64,000 bases of DNA from Cladorrhinum sp. PSN259 (GCA_033725935.1 MU867068.1:745681-809680); one strand, 5' to 3'. Positions 22,881 to 34,973 are shown, counted from the stretch's first letter. The notes: a model not told the origin generated them from the letters alone. A program made the numbers and translations.

Positions 22881-23171
22881 AGATGTCCTCAACGTAAATG
22901 CTGTATCTGACCGAAGCCATCGATGACTGATGCGGTTCAACTTTGGAGTGGCTGAAAGATTAAAGTTGTCATCACATGACATGCATTATTATGTCGAGCA
23001 CAAACAAAATAGACTTTTGGAGCACCGTGGCGCACCTATTACGCGTACGTCAAGTTAGGTTCTGAGCATCCAGTCCACCACCACGACTCTCGGTCTTCTT
23101 TTTGCACTTGACATCCCAACGCTTCAGACCGCACTATCAATATCCGATCTTTCACCTTTCAAATCCCAACA

Positions 23172-23756
23172 ATGGAAGCCTTCGCTGAACTCATCGTCCG
23201 AACCCTTTGCCCTCTCATCTGGGCTGGCTTCGTCCTCTTTGTCGACCGACAGATCGTCACCCGCCGCGATTTCATTGTCGGCTCGGTCCGAACCCTGCAA
23301 CCCAGATTACGCATCCCGTGCTGTCTGCGCGTCGTGTCTGATTTGGATCCAGGCATGCTGGATCGTCATATCTACCTGGCGAGCGTAATTCTGATAGTGG
23401 TCTGGGCGCCCGTGAATGTGGTCGTGCCGGTGGTGCTTTGGAGGGTTCCCGAGGCGAGGCATTGGGGGAACCGGGTGCTGTGGATTGGGGGTGTGGCGTA
23501 CCCGGTTGGTGTCACGGTGGTGGTCTCGGTGTGGTTGGTTTGTGCGAGGCGGAAGCTGGAGAGGAGGATGGTCCCTGTGGTGGTGATGGAGGGGGATATG
23601 GAGGTGGGAAAGAACTCGGAGGCTCAGGCTGAGGCCCAGGCTGTGGATTTCAGAGAGGGACATGAGGATCAGTTGAGGGAGTCGATGTGGGTGGCTGTCC
23701 TGCCCTACACAAGAAGAGAGAGAGGCCTGGATCGCCAATCCAAATCACTACACTAG
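23172..23756 (+). CDS. Small multi-pass membrane protein, unknown function
   Basis: 194 residues, single exon. I do not recognise a family. Three strongly hydrophobic segments are visible: residues ~7-24 (LIVRTLCPLIWAGFVLFV), ~68-92 (IYLASVILIVVWAPVNVVV...) and ~104-126 (LWIGGVAYPVGVTVVVSVWLVC). They are followed by an Arg-rich cytosolic-looking stretch (ARRKLERR) and an acidic/Gln tail. GC-rich third positions over the first 150 codons support real coding. It lies between the HeLo-pseudokinase gene and a HET gene, 291 bp after the former on the same strand. A membrane partner of its neighbours is conceivable but purely positional speculation. Confidence 0.55.
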   Translation: MEAFAELIVRTLCPLIWAGFVLFVDRQIVTRRDFIVGSVRTLQPRLRIPCCLRVVSDLDPGMLDRHIYLASVILIVVWAPVNVVVPVVLWRVPEARHWGNRVLWIGGVAYPVGVTVVVSVWLVCARRKLERRMVPVVVMEGDMEVGKNSEAQAEAQAVDFREGHEDQLRESMWVAVLPYTRRERGLDRQSKSLH

Positions 23757-24744
23757 GGGCAAGTGGCGATATATTATCCTTGAGCCGAGGCAGACTATAG
23801 TTTTCAACTCCGGTACCGTTCACTTTGTGTTTAGACCGCGGAACACTAACACTCTTGCCCTTGGTGGTCATATACTGCAATAGTCTGGAATTGAGACTGG
23901 ATCAGGGTAGTGGGAGATCAACTGTCTAATCCATCTGGCCATAGGAACCCTTGGGTCTGAATCGTGGTTCAGGCTCTCCGGACACTGGTTTCAGGCTTTC
24001 CGGATATTTCGATAGGCTGAACCACGATTAATGCTAAAAATCCGGCTAGGTAAACCACGACATACAGAGGCTGAACCACGACTCAGTGATTCGTACGTTG
24101 CTTGGGCCCAACACACTGACGAACGTAGCGACCTCGCGTTGACCTACTGGGAATAATGAGGGGTGCCCGCACCGCTGGAGGGAACAGTGAAGCAGGTGGA
24201 ATACAAAATGTAACCTTCATTAGGTAGGGAACTGACCAGCGTAGGATGAATAAGAGCTTGGTCTTGGCATTGCGTTGCTCGCACCTCAAGGCAGATTCTG
24301 AGGTGAGACTTGACGGTGGCTTAGACCCCCATTCAGGTGTTGTCTCGAGATCCTATTGGATCTTTGCACACTATCAAACCCACCGTCCGTCTGCTGCGAG
24401 CTATTGAAATGTGGCTACCCTCCTTTTCCCGGTTGGGACACCGCCAAGACAATACACCAGCATCAACCCCCTCCTTTCTCCCACTAACCCCAGACAAGGA
24501 GGAGTGGTCTCCCGTTCAAGTTCTTATCTCGTATTAACTCACGATCCGATCCCATAATTACCCCGAACAGCCTTACAGCACTCCCCAAACCACGAGTCTT
24601 TCTTAGCAGCCAACAAAAACGGATCTTATTACCAATCTTCATGGCAGGTCTAAGAACCAAGAGCGAGCCTGAACCGGGGTTGAGCAATCTGAGCATTTAT
24701 GTTTATGACCGATATACGCCCAAGAGCGCTTATGCCCCAAACTA
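23757..24744. other. Intergenic region with a cluster of short repeats
   Basis: About 1 kb between convergent genes. Its notable content is the TCGTGGTT/AACCACGA repeat cluster described separately. Otherwise there are short overlapping frames only. Confidence 0.55.
23956..24084. repeat. Inverted and direct copies of an AACCACGA-type element
   Basis: AATCGTGGTTCAG at 23960-23972 has an exact inverted copy, CTGAACCACGATT, at 24017-24029. A further CTGAACCACGA lies at 24071-24081, and a TAAACCACGA at about 24051-24060. The first copy is also half of a tandem: GGTTCAGGCTCTCCGGA (23967-23983) followed by GGTTTCAGGCTTTCCGGA (23988-24005). This could be a relic of a small repeat or transposon end, a hairpin-forming 3' region, or a cluster of protein-binding sites. 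No coding sequence overlaps it. Confidence 0.65.
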
Positions 24745-27020
24745 TTAAATTATCAAAAGATCCTGAACCTCAGAACCAACGACAAACTCTTGAAACGTGA
24801 CCCTCCCAACATTCCTTTTATAGAAATATTCTGTGAAAAAGCCAATCCTGTGGTAGGGCCCCGTTCCCGCCCCAACGATCACCAGACCGCCCCAGCCCGG
24901 TCTTCCCATACCCGGATCATGATAAGTCCGTTCGAACAGAGGCACCAATAACACATCCAAGCTAACAGACCCTGACTCACCCAGCCACCCATCCTCCCAA
25001 GCATCAAGATCAACTCCTATCTTGTCTGCATATGCTCGTGCCTTTGTGACTGTCACCTTTGCTGTTTTATTTCCCACAGGAGCGTTTACCGCACCGGTAT
25101 CCATGGTTTCAAAGTCAATCCTAAGTGTAGCCCGATGCACCCGCCCCCGGAGCAACAGCGACGCACTCTTGACTGCGGCAAACTGCGCCTTGGGTATAAC
25201 TAGCTCAGACTCCGCCTTGAGAATGGTGCCGTAATACACGACTCCCTTTTCATTATGATACGTTTCATAACTGACAGGCGAGTCTACGGACGCCCATGCC
25301 CAGCTGGGGCCGGTATATATCCCATACCGAGGTTTCTGGTCGGGCTTGATAACGTGCCACAAAAGGCATTCTGGCATGTCCTCTTTCCACATCCCCGCCA
25401 CATACGTCTTTTTCGTATCTTGCTGGTAGATGGCGGCGATGGCACCAACAGCTGTGATCTTGTCGGCTGGAAAAGAGAGGTTCCTCTGCGTGTACTGTTG
25501 CACGATGGCGGACCAGGGCGTCAATTCCTGACCCGGAACTACGGGGTTCTCTCTTGGTAGTCTCCCGTCAGAGATCCTTTCACGGTTGATAGCCTTGCTG
25601 GTGACAACATGGCGACAGGACCACTCGATACCAGCGGTGGAGTAGTGAAGGGAACGCATGGGCAGTTTGGCTTCTTGGTGAGTCCAAGCTCGAGTGCGGA
25701 TGGGATCCAACTCTTCGAGGCCGTAGTTGAGATCGTTCAAAAGAAGGAAGCCAGTTATACCCGAATTGACGCTGCCCTTGGATGATTCAAAGTTTATTTG
25801 GACCGGCTGGACGGAATCCTCGTAGAAGTAAAGCGGTCGATCCTGGAGGAAGCCTTGGTGCACCGAGGCAGCAGAGGAGGCATTGATGGTAACAGTTGAG
25901 TACTGATAGATCTGGGCCATAACTTGAAGCTCAACTCCTAGGTCGCCATTGTCGTCCTGGATGATGCAGAGACAGTCAATCCAGAGATATGGAATCGAGA
26001 TTTTTTGACAGACGGTAATTGAGTGCTGTATTGTGGGTGGCAGTTTGTCCAACGGAATTCCTTTGTAGTGATTGGCGATATTATCCTTGAGAGTTCTCAC
26101 CGGTTGGAGACCGCCCCAGACGTAGCTAAGCGCTGCCCATCTCGCTGAATTATTGATGCCTGGTATTGACTTGGACTCGACAAGGCGGATTTTGCTGTCG
26201 CGGATTGAAGCCACGTCGAGAAGCCTTGTTGGCACAAAGTCAGACGGCTTAAGCCGACAGCTGTCATGCTCGGAGATGCACTCCTCGATCCATGTCTTGG
26301 CTTTGGAGAATGCCCAATCGGAAGTGACACGAGTGTAGTTGAGATATTCTTGTCAAATTGTGAGCGAAGAAAAAGGTTTGAGGGCTAATTATTGGTGTCA
26401 CACCTACCAGGCAATGGGAGAAGAGCATCACCGGCCGGTGTGTCTTCGTTATCGTATCTGAACCTGGGCCAGCGATACAAGAACTTAATTTTACCGTCAC
26501 GAATTCCAACAAAGAGATCTTTTCGCAAGCTGCCACTTGAGGTTAAATCAGCCCCCATGTCAACATAGCTTGCCACAGCAGCATAAGCCGAATGTCGGTG
26601 TGGTAGCAGACATCTTGTCTTTTGAAACACCGAGCACAAATAACGGAACAAGGGACATCTCTTCCCCGCCTTCCACATCTTCCGGTCTGACATGGGCAGG
26701 CGGAGAATGCAGCGACCACCTTGACCCAAGGCATTGCTGGGCAACCAGTCTTCCCGAATGACTAGTTTGCAACAAAGCTCACAAGAATGAGGGGCGTCGA
26801 GGTATTTTAGCCACTCGTCGTCTGGGTGGCTCTTAACATTTTGATCAGGCTCAGGTTCGCTTTCGATGTGCCCGCCGTCGTCATCATCGCTGTCTTTGAC
26901 TTGGCTGTCTCGAAGTCTGTCTGCAAGGTCTGGCGGACTGTCGAGGGAACTCTTCTGAAAGGTCCACAGTCGGTGGTCCCACAGGCCCGTGCGGCGCGGG
27001 CTATTTGGTGATGAGCTCAT
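24745..27020 (-). CDS. HET-domain (heterokaryon incompatibility) protein 1
   Basis: Exons 27020-26408 and 26348-24745 on the minus strand, 738 residues. The 59-nt intron (donor GTAGGT, acceptor AAG) joins LLPLP to EYLNYTRVTSDWAF. An N-terminal Cys-containing region (SCELCCKLV, KRCPLFRYLC) precedes a typical pre-HET segment (AKTWIEECISEHDSC). The HET domain starts at ~277 with AALSYVWGG and continues with LPPTIQHSITVCQKI, YLWIDCLCIIQDDN (327-340), MAQIYQYSTVTINASSA and RAWTHQEAKLP. The C-terminal half is a long variable region including LSFPADKITAVGAIAAIYQ and a WAWASVDSPVSY motif common in HET proteins. HET domains mediate fungal non-self recognition and cell death in known cases; its partner and specificity are unknown. 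Confidence 0.93.
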
Positions 27021-28375
27021 GTGGGGAGACTTTTGAAGCTGTTTAATTCACTGCTAATCATCGTCGTTTGCTGATGTTGAAGCTGGTAGCGAGGGGACAG
27101 AAAAAAAAGGGGTACTTGGCGAATTTATACCGTTGACACAGCCACTGGCAATTTCTGGAGCTATGCCAATTAAACACCCGAAATCCAGCCAACAGTTCAA
27201 TGCGAGTCGAAGGCACAGCCCAGCCCAATCAATTAAGCACAGGTTCCTGCACGGCAGACAGCGATATTGGCGCGTACCAATAAAGAGGCGGTGTCATCAC
27301 CAACATGCATAACTTGCGTAGGTTAAAGCTTCTTTCAGACAGGTGCTGCAACCTGAAGATGCTAGAACCGTTTGTGCATACAAACTAGCGAGAATTCACA
27401 GGGTTCGGGAGGCATGTTACAACGTGCATCAGGAGTGGATACAGACTGCAAGGCAGTACGCCAAAGGTAAGATGTCAGGGGAATCGAAGGTTGTGGCAAG
27501 CGTCTCAGACACTCGGTTCACTGCAGCAACAGGTTGTTCTAACAAAGAGCTGCTGAGAGTAGATTGTAGACAAACGAACTATATTGCTTGCGTAAGGAAT
27601 TGGCTGAGATTTCTCGCGACGGAGAGTGCCCAGCACTCTCCCTACTTATAGTAAACTATCTATGTGTGTTTTCCGAGGTATCTATGTACCGTGCTTAGTG
27701 TGCTTAGTGTGCTCAGTGGTCTTGGCGGACTGAGTACACTGAGTAGTAGACTGAGCACCTCCTGGTTGGTTGTATGGGACTTGCGGGGCTTACTAACAAG
27801 GCACTGTGGCAGGTTGACCGTTGTTTCTCATTCCCTTCGTCTCACAGTCTCACAGGACGGTTTGGAACGCTCATTTTGATGGTTCTGTTCATAGACTAAA
27901 CCATATACTCGCGTACCTTACCTAGTCATTCGACTTGTCACAGACTTGCGTTCTCTCTAGCATGCGCTTTGGACCCTTCCTGACTCAAATTTATTCCAAA
28001 CGCAACGTTTGATTGCTTCAAATTTTAAGAATGGACGTCTGGAAGCGCCGGGCAAATTTCAGGCCAACTCCAACCCGCTGAAAAGTGGGCCAACACTGCC
28101 AACGGGGGAGTGTATCACAGGGGTGTTTTAGGTATTCTCACGCCAACAGAACAGCGTGGTCTCACTTAGGGGAGTAATTTCCCTGGAACATAGATTACAG
28201 CCATCGACAAGAGCGACGACGCTTCCTGCCTCGCGGGCCAGGCAAACTACCAAATGGCAACCTAAACGGAAGTCACATCGGGCAGTCCCTCGTCTGCAAG
28301 ATCAACATGAACATCGACACAGGACCTACCAAGATGACGCATTTGTTGGGCACTTTATTTCAATAATACAGCTTA
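27021..28375. other. Intergenic region, no supported gene
   Basis: 1.35 kb upstream of one minus-strand HET gene and downstream of another. It includes a short run of GTGCTTAGT/CTGAGTA-like imperfect repeats at 27700-27755. Open frames (27343-27651, 27664-27879) show no domain. Confidence 0.5.
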
Positions 28376-30631
28376 TTAAACAATCGCAACCCTCGTCCAT
28401 CTTGTCTTTTCCCTCATCTTCTCTCCTTCCATGACACCGTGCAGATAGCACTCACCCACGATTTCGTACTCCCAGACCACTTCCGCCACCGAGGTTTTTG
28501 CATCCTGTTTCGTCCACCGTCCGTTGTCCAGACCATCCTCCTCTCGGCTCACAGAAGCTGGTACCTCCAAGATTGCCCGAGTAATATCTTTCCGACGAGC
28601 GTCTTTCGCATCTGTGCCATCGGTTTCATCCACAGCCATCATCTCCTCTTCCATCTCCGTATTAGCAACTTGGGGATCGTCAATCTCGCCTGGTCCTCCA
28701 CTCTTGTTACCTTCCACCGCCCCTCTGCCAGTCTTTCTAAGCAAAAGCGGAACCTTGGCGCCCTCAACAACCCACACCTCATCCCCCTTCTTCACGTCCT
28801 CGTGAAACAGGCCCATATATCCAGTCACCGTGGCAGCAAACCTCCACCCCTCCATCTCGTCCGCCATGCGTTCCATGGCCCCTCGCGCGTTCTCCCAGTG
28901 AGCCTCCACCACGTGGCTCATATCTTCTCGCAGGAGCAGCATGAAGACCACCTTGGCCGAGGCGAGAGAGGATGACCACTGCGACTGCGAGGAATCTTCT
29001 CCATCTTCAACAACACGGCGGCCAAAACGAAATATCTGCCACAGGGCTTCTAGCACGGGTTGATTGCTGTCCGAGTAGTGGGTGAAGGGCTTTTGGGTTT
29101 CAGAGTTGATGAAGACGCGGAGCATGGATTGGGCGTTGTGCCAGTGGGCGATGAGGGATGTGATGTCGGATAGTGTTTGTTGGTTTGGTTTTGAGGTTTC
29201 TTGTCGAGGAGGAGGGAAGTATGAGGTTGCGGCGATGAGGTTGTGACTGGGGCATGAGCAGGGGAGGGGGTTGCAGCTTGTGAGGAGAGTGCGGTGGTGG
29301 GAGAAGTTGGTTGGGATGATGAAGGGGTTGAGAGGGGGATGGTGTGGGTGTATGCCGGCGCGGAAGTCGGAGCGGAGGGGGGGCGTCTCGCGTGGTGGCT
29401 TGGTGAGAAGTGGGAGCCACGATGGTGGGTGTGATGTGCGGGTGTTGGGGGTGGTGTCAGCAGCGATGGCGACAGGGTTGTGGCCTCGGGCCTCGGACAG
29501 GAGAGCGGTGCCTTCGCTTGTTTTCTCGAATAGGTGGCGGAATATGCGAATATCCGTGCCTAGATCGCTATTTCTGTCACTGTCGTCGTCGTCTAGGATC
29601 TTTTCGAGACCATCACCGTGGATGGACGTTGCAAACAGGATTGCCAGCCGTTCCTCGGTTGATCTCGACTCCGCATAGCGGCATTGACGTAGCAGTTCCA
29701 CGAAGGGAAAACCCCATCCTTCGGCATCCTCAGCTTCCATGCTGATCGTTCTCACTTTGGATAAGAACAGCATGCATTTCACCCCCGCGTGCATGCCTTC
29801 AGAATAACCACCAATCCCAAACATGGGCCAAGGAATGAGCGTCGACTTGAAGAAGGCCGCGATGAACTCGTCCGCCGGCAGGGACCAGCCGGTACCCATG
29901 AAGCGCAACTTCTTCGCCCACAGACACGCCGGCAGCCCATGCAGCGAACGGAACCACGGACGCGCCATGAACCGGTCCAGCGCTAGCCACTCCGGGCCAT
30001 TCATAGGAGGGAGACCAGTCGCCAGGAAAAACTCCCGCACAGCTTCCGCTGTCACGGGCGCTGTCGAGAGACGGAGCAGCCAGGGGAGAGAGATGCGGCT
30101 GAGGAGGAAGAGGATCTCGTGTGCGTCGACGGTGGAAGGGTCGTCGGTGCCGAGGTAGGCAATTACCTCCTCGGCGGAGCGGTAGATGGTTTTCAGGCGG
30201 CCGGCTTGTTGATAGGGGGAGGCTTCGAGGGGGTTGGAGAAGTCGATGCAGAGGGAGGGAGTCCAGAGGCAGAGGTCGGATGTGCTCATGCGGCGGGAGG
30301 CGAGGAGGGCGGCGTAAAGGGCGGGGGAGACGGGGAGGGCGCCTTCGGGTGTGTCGATTGTTGGGGTTGGAGGGTTGTTTGACGGGGAAGATTCAGGAGG
30401 TTGGGGGGGTTCGGGAACGGGGCAGAGCACGCGGTATTGGGCTGTGGTGATGGTGTCTTCGACGAAGGTGGCTCGGAGAGGCTCGTCGTTGTCTGAGTCT
30501 CTGTCGAGACAGGAGTGGAGCATCATGGTTCGGATGTGGGAGTTGGAGCGCAAAGGAGTGTGTTTGAACGCCTCGTTGGTGGTGATGAAGTGGAAGTGGT
30601 AAGGTTCTGGGTGGGGAGGTTGCGTTGACAT
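28376..30631 (-). CDS. Divergent HET-like protein (het-6-type layout)
   Basis: 751 residues, single exon. Recognisable HET features are the segment SDLCLWTPSLCIDFSNP, which occupies the place of the usual LWIDALCINQ motif, followed by AGRLKTIYRSAEEVIAYLGTDD, the standard continuation in het-6-like proteins. The canonical ALSYVWG strand is missing; in its place is a Pro-rich loop (QPPESSPSNNPPTPT). The C-terminal end has the common late-HET motif VVWEYEIVGECYLHGVMEGEKM. The His/Pro/Ser-rich middle (~380-470) is low complexity. It is head-to-head with the third HET gene, 379 bp apart. A decayed or specialised HET domain is likely; the reading frame itself is intact. Confidence 0.75.
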   Translation of the reverse strand: MSTQPPHPEPYHFHFITTNEAFKHTPLRSNSHIRTMMLHSCLDRDSDNDEPLRATFVEDTITTAQYRVLCPVPEPPQPPESSPSNNPPTPTIDTPEGALPVSPALYAALLASRRMSTSDLCLWTPSLCIDFSNPLEASPYQQAGRLKTIYRSAEEVIAYLGTDDPSTVDAHEILFLLSRISLPWLLRLSTAPVTAEAVREFFLATGLPPMNGPEWLALDRFMARPWFRSLHGLPACLWAKKLRFMGTGWSLPADEFIAAFFKSTLIPWPMFGIGGYSEGMHAGVKCMLFLSKVRTISMEAEDAEGWGFPFVELLRQCRYAESRSTEERLAILFATSIHGDGLEKILDDDDSDRNSDLGTDIRIFRHLFEKTSEGTALLSEARGHNPVAIAADTTPNTRTSHPPSWLPLLTKPPRETPPLRSDFRAGIHPHHPPLNPFIIPTNFSHHRTLLTSCNPLPCSCPSHNLIAATSYFPPPRQETSKPNQQTLSDITSLIAHWHNAQSMLRVFINSETQKPFTHYSDSNQPVLEALWQIFRFGRRVVEDGEDSSQSQWSSSLASAKVVFMLLLREDMSHVVEAHWENARGAMERMADEMEGWRFAATVTGYMGLFHEDVKKGDEVWVVEGAKVPLLLRKTGRGAVEGNKSGGPGEIDDPQVANTEMEEEMMAVDETDGTDAKDARRKDITRAILEVPASVSREEDGLDNGRWTKQDAKTSVAEVVWEYEIVGECYLHGVMEGEKMREKTRWTRVAIV

Positions 30632-31010
30632 CTTTGCGGTCTGGCTAGACTTGGTTCAGCTCGGGTTGGGGATGTCGACAACGAGGCGGGCGATGGTCGA
30701 CATGTATAATCCACAAACCATCCGGGACGACGATTCGGGTTCTGTCTGCACGTCTTGAATGATTGAGGTGACGTTGAGGGGAAGTACAGCCGCCAAGGGC
30801 CAGGGGCTGCTCCGAAACATTGCATCTGCTAGTCCGAATGCTATACAACCCCTTATTCCCGTGACACGAACCCCTGCCTGAAGTGCGGCTGAAGCCAGAC
30901 CCTCATCACCACTCTCCCTCTGGCTCCAACCGTGAAAACTGCATACATCCCTCAAACGACATGGCCTCCATGCCCACCAATACAATACAGAACTTCGACG
31001 GACGATCAAA
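30632..31010. promoter_or_regulatory. Divergent promoter between two HET genes
   Basis: 379 bp between the start codons of head-to-head HET genes. No TATAAA or other element is identified; the function is inferred from position. Confidence 0.4.
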
Positions 31011-33726
31011 ATGGAGCCTCAAGACCAGAGCAGCCGCCCACCAGCCACATCCGCGAGCACAATAGACAACGAACCCCGCTACCCAACCATGACCCAGGTG
31101 TGGAAACGATTCGGCCATACCATGTCGAGCATCCACTCAAGCATCTTTCCCCAAGGCGACACGACCGCCGGCGTGGGCGGCGGCCGCGTTGTCAATTCCG
31201 CCCCAGGCGACATCATCGAGGACGTGCTCCTGACACCGTGCACGGCCGAGTGCAATCATCCCGTTGACGACAGCGTGAGTAAAGGGGCGTCTCTGCTGCG
31301 GATCAGGCCTGATGGGAGGATGGAGATTATGCGAAAGGGGAAGGACGGGGCTACGAGTGTGGAGGTGTTTGTGATGGAAACGAAGACGGTTCTGAGTCCG
31401 GACGCGATGGCGGCTCTTCCGGATCCGAAGAGACTGTGTGAGGCGTGCGAGGGGTATGACTTTGGGTTTTTGCTTCCGGGTATTTTGACCTCAAAGGAGG
31501 ATGAGGAGTGGATGGACAATTTGGATGAGAGGCAAGGCGAGTTGCTGGCGGTCAGCGCAGAGAAGATTGCTGTTATGCTTGCGGCTCTCAACATGCCGAA
31601 GGACTTGCATAGGGACTTTCACAAGACATTCTCGGAGCTGCAGCAATCAGCCGCTGATTGTGCAGTTTGTGCGCTGCTATTGGCGGCGCTGCCTGATGCT
31701 GAGGGCTTTGTGGCCGATGATGGGAGGCCCTTGATACTTCGACCTGATTCCAGAAATGACGTGCAAGCGAATCGATCGATTAGGAACATCGAGGTCGGCT
31801 ACCCAGAGCTTGATCCGCTGCACCCGCGGGTTGCGGTTACCAGGTTCGGGACTGTGGATGTGGTGTGTGAGCATGGTAAGCACGGAAGCTCTCCTGAGAC
31901 GACCTGGATCTGACCCAGCAACAGACTCATTAGCAGCTGCTTGGCCGATGGGCATTCGAGGCCGTCCGGTACCACCAGCTGACGACCCGACACAGGCTCT
32001 TCGCTGGATGGTTGAATGTCAGGTCAACCATGGGGAGGCTTGCGGATTTGCAGGCGACCACCGGCCCTTTCCCACCAGAGTGATCCGGATCCCCCAGGAC
32101 GGACATCAAGATCCGTGGCTTGAAGACGGCGCCGGGCTGACGGGGGACTACGTGGCGCTCACGTACCGCTGGGGTGGCGCCAGCATGAGCAAGACGCTGA
32201 CGTCCAACCTCGATAACCACAGGAAGGCGGTTCCCCTGGCAGGCCTTTCCAAGACCATCCGAGACGCCATCAAGGTGACGAGGGATCTTGGATACGAATA
32301 TCTCTGGGTTGACAGTCTATGCATCATCCAGGACTCCGCTGAGGACTGGGCCCAGGAAGCGTCGCGCATGGCAACCGTGTACTCAAACGCGGACCTGACC
32401 ATTTCCGCGTCGGCCTCGTCGTCCGCTGACTCGGGCCTGTTCTTCGAGCCCACGCCCGCCTACCTCGTCCCCCTCATGGCAAAGACTATCTACGGAAAGC
32501 CATACTGCGAATTCTCTCTCGCCGTCCGCAACTGCTCCTCGTTTGAAGACGACGTCGAAAACGGTCTGCTCAGCGACCGCGGCTGGTGTCTCCAGGAACG
32601 CGTCCTGTCCCGGAAGATCCTGCACTTCGGCCGCTCGCAGATCCACTGGGAGTGTCTCGGGGGCGTCTGGAGCGCCGACTACAGCTTCCAAAACGAGATC
32701 GATGCACGGCCGCTGTCCATCAGAAAGGCATTTCAGGGGGAGCTCCAGCGGAGCACACCGCGTCCTGGACCTAAGCTCATCCTCGACGAGCCCGGACCGG
32801 CGAAGGAGCTCCAGATTCGAAAGAACGTAACCGAGGAAGAGTTGTCCAAACTAGACTCGACGCCCCTCCCGGCGCTTCGCCAGCTGTACGGCCTCAAACC
32901 GCACGGCGTCTGGTACGACATGCTCCGTGACTACTCCCACCGGCAACTCAGCTTCGCCACCGACAAACTCGCCGCCCTCGCCGGACTAGCCTCCGTCTTT
33001 GCCGCCAAAACCGGCGACGTCTACCTCAACGGCCTCTGGCTGCACGGCCTTCCCGAAGGCCTCCTCTGGAGTTCCATCGGTCTCGGCCGCCGCACTTACG
33101 AAACCCGATCGACTTCCATCCTGCCCGACGACCCGGACCTCCCACCCCGCGCACCCTCCTGGTCCTGGGCCGCGCTCGACGGCCGCATCATGTACCCCTA
33201 CAGCAAATACTCGTACGTCGATGCCGTCCTGCACGCCTATACCGTCCCCGGCGAGCGCAGCAAACTTCCCACCCCCCCTTCTTTGGAAACCTCCTCCTCT
33301 TGCTGCTGCGATTATCTCTCCAACACCGCCCTCCCCGGTAATAACCCCACCCAGCGCCTCATCCTCAAAGCTCGCCTCTCCTCTCTATCTGCCCTCGGCG
33401 GCTTCAGTCCCGAGCAGAGGAAACACCTCCGCGAAAACAAAGACTCGCGCAGCGCGCTGTTTGTTCCGCACGCCGTGTTTGATGATCCGGAAAAGGACTT
33501 TGATGATATCGAGGGTGTGTATGCCGTCTTTATTGCCCAGGTGGGATGCGGGATGAGAGATTGCGGGCACGGGAATGATTGCGGGGCGGGGTTTGCGCAC
33601 TGTTTGTTGGTGGAGAGGGAGATGGATGAGACGATCGGGAGGGCGGTGTGGAGGAGGGTTGGGGTGGCGCAGTGTTTTTCGGGGGATTTTGTGGGGGTGT
33701 TGAAGGTTTATTTGGTTTTGGTGTAG
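31011..33726 (+). CDS. HET-domain (heterokaryon incompatibility) protein 2
   Basis: Exons 31011-31875 and 31934-33726, 885 residues. The 58-nt intron (donor GTAAGC, acceptor TAG) joins VVCEH to AAAWPMGIRG in frame. The N-terminal part has paired cysteines (RLCEACEGYDF, ADCAVCALLLAAL), as in many HET proteins. The HET domain begins at ~363 with ALTYRWGG and continues with LSKTIRDAIKVTRDLGYEYLWVDSLCIIQDS (409-423 for the core), MATVYSNADLTISAS and DRGWCLQERVLSRKILHFG. Downstream are the usual RQLSFATDKLAALAGLASVF and APSWSWAALDG motifs. All core HET motifs are well kept, so this copy is likely functional. Its recognition partner is unknown. Confidence 0.93.
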
Positions 33727-34973
33727 ATAGATGAATGTCAGTGGGAGGTGCAGATGGAAGCGAGAAAGGGGGTTTGAAGACTTGATGATTCAAGGAGGTA
33801 TCTCGGCATAACACGAATCCATATCAACATACACCCAGCGCTTCACCATGTCCGTTCACACAGGTCAATTCAGTTCCATTTCTTACGTATAGAATAGCCT
33901 GCTTCTCGAATATACATCTAGGATCATGACAAAATTGTTTGTTTCCAACGAGACAGTAAACATATCGCAGGGAGTTATCTGGATGCTTCCTTTCTAGAAC
34001 ACCCACAACGCCCAGCCCTCAATGTGTCCCTCTTAGCGATGGTAGCACGACGCTTTTTCTGCCCCTCCTCTCTATTGCGCGTCGTTGCCTCCTTTCTTCT
34101 TGGTGTCAGAGCGCTCTGTGCCTCACAAGGTAATCTGGCAGACCGTACGCGCTACCTGCACGGCAACTCGGTCTGGCAGAAGAATGGAACAGTTGCAACG
34201 AGAAAAAGTTCAACGAGCAGAATAATGTGCCCAAGGCATCAGTACCGGAAAGCAAGCTAGGAACGTGAATAAGGAAGATTAACATAGCCTCAGATTGCTG
34301 ACTTTTGGGTGTTGGATTCACAAAAAACACCAAAGAACATTGTCGAGAAGTCAATATCGGAGTTGGAGACGGCCTCAAGTTTGTCAAGTTAGGAACAGGG
34401 TGGAATCCATCGATAACATCATGAAAACATGGACCGGAGGAGAAACACAGGGGATGACAGGATCTACGTCACGAAAACAAACACTGGAACAACAGAGAGA
34501 AACAATCATGGACAGACAATGTATATTACCATCTACACTACGAATACATGTGCGGTCTGCGTTGGCCCTGAGGGGATTGGACCCCCAGGTTTCCAGGCGA
34601 CACCACGAGGAGGTGCAGATCCGACTTGGTCGCCCATGTGGCAAGAGATGGCAAGAGATAGCAAAATAAATGGCAATATATGAACGAAATCTGCGCTGGG
34701 GATGGGGACGAACTACGCTGGGAGAGGGGGAGGGGGAGGGGCAGGGGCGAGCGAACTTCGCTGAGGGGCAAGGCAAGCAAAAGAGCAAAACGAAAAGAGC
34801 AAAACGAAAAAGCAAAACAAAAAACAAAAACAAAAAGGCAAAACAGAAAAGCAACGCTAGACAACATACCTAAAAACTTACATGATCACCAAGATGGAGC
34901 GAGCGTGTGGCGATGGCAACTGTCGAAAAACGAGTGTGTTGTGCATGGCGACCCGAAGCGAGTGTGTCGTCCA

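Noticed and set aside
34541..34640. tRNA-like T-arm (GGGGGTCCAATCCCCT on the minus strand)
   Set aside because: The loop lacks the TTC consensus, and no acceptor or D-arm can be paired around it.
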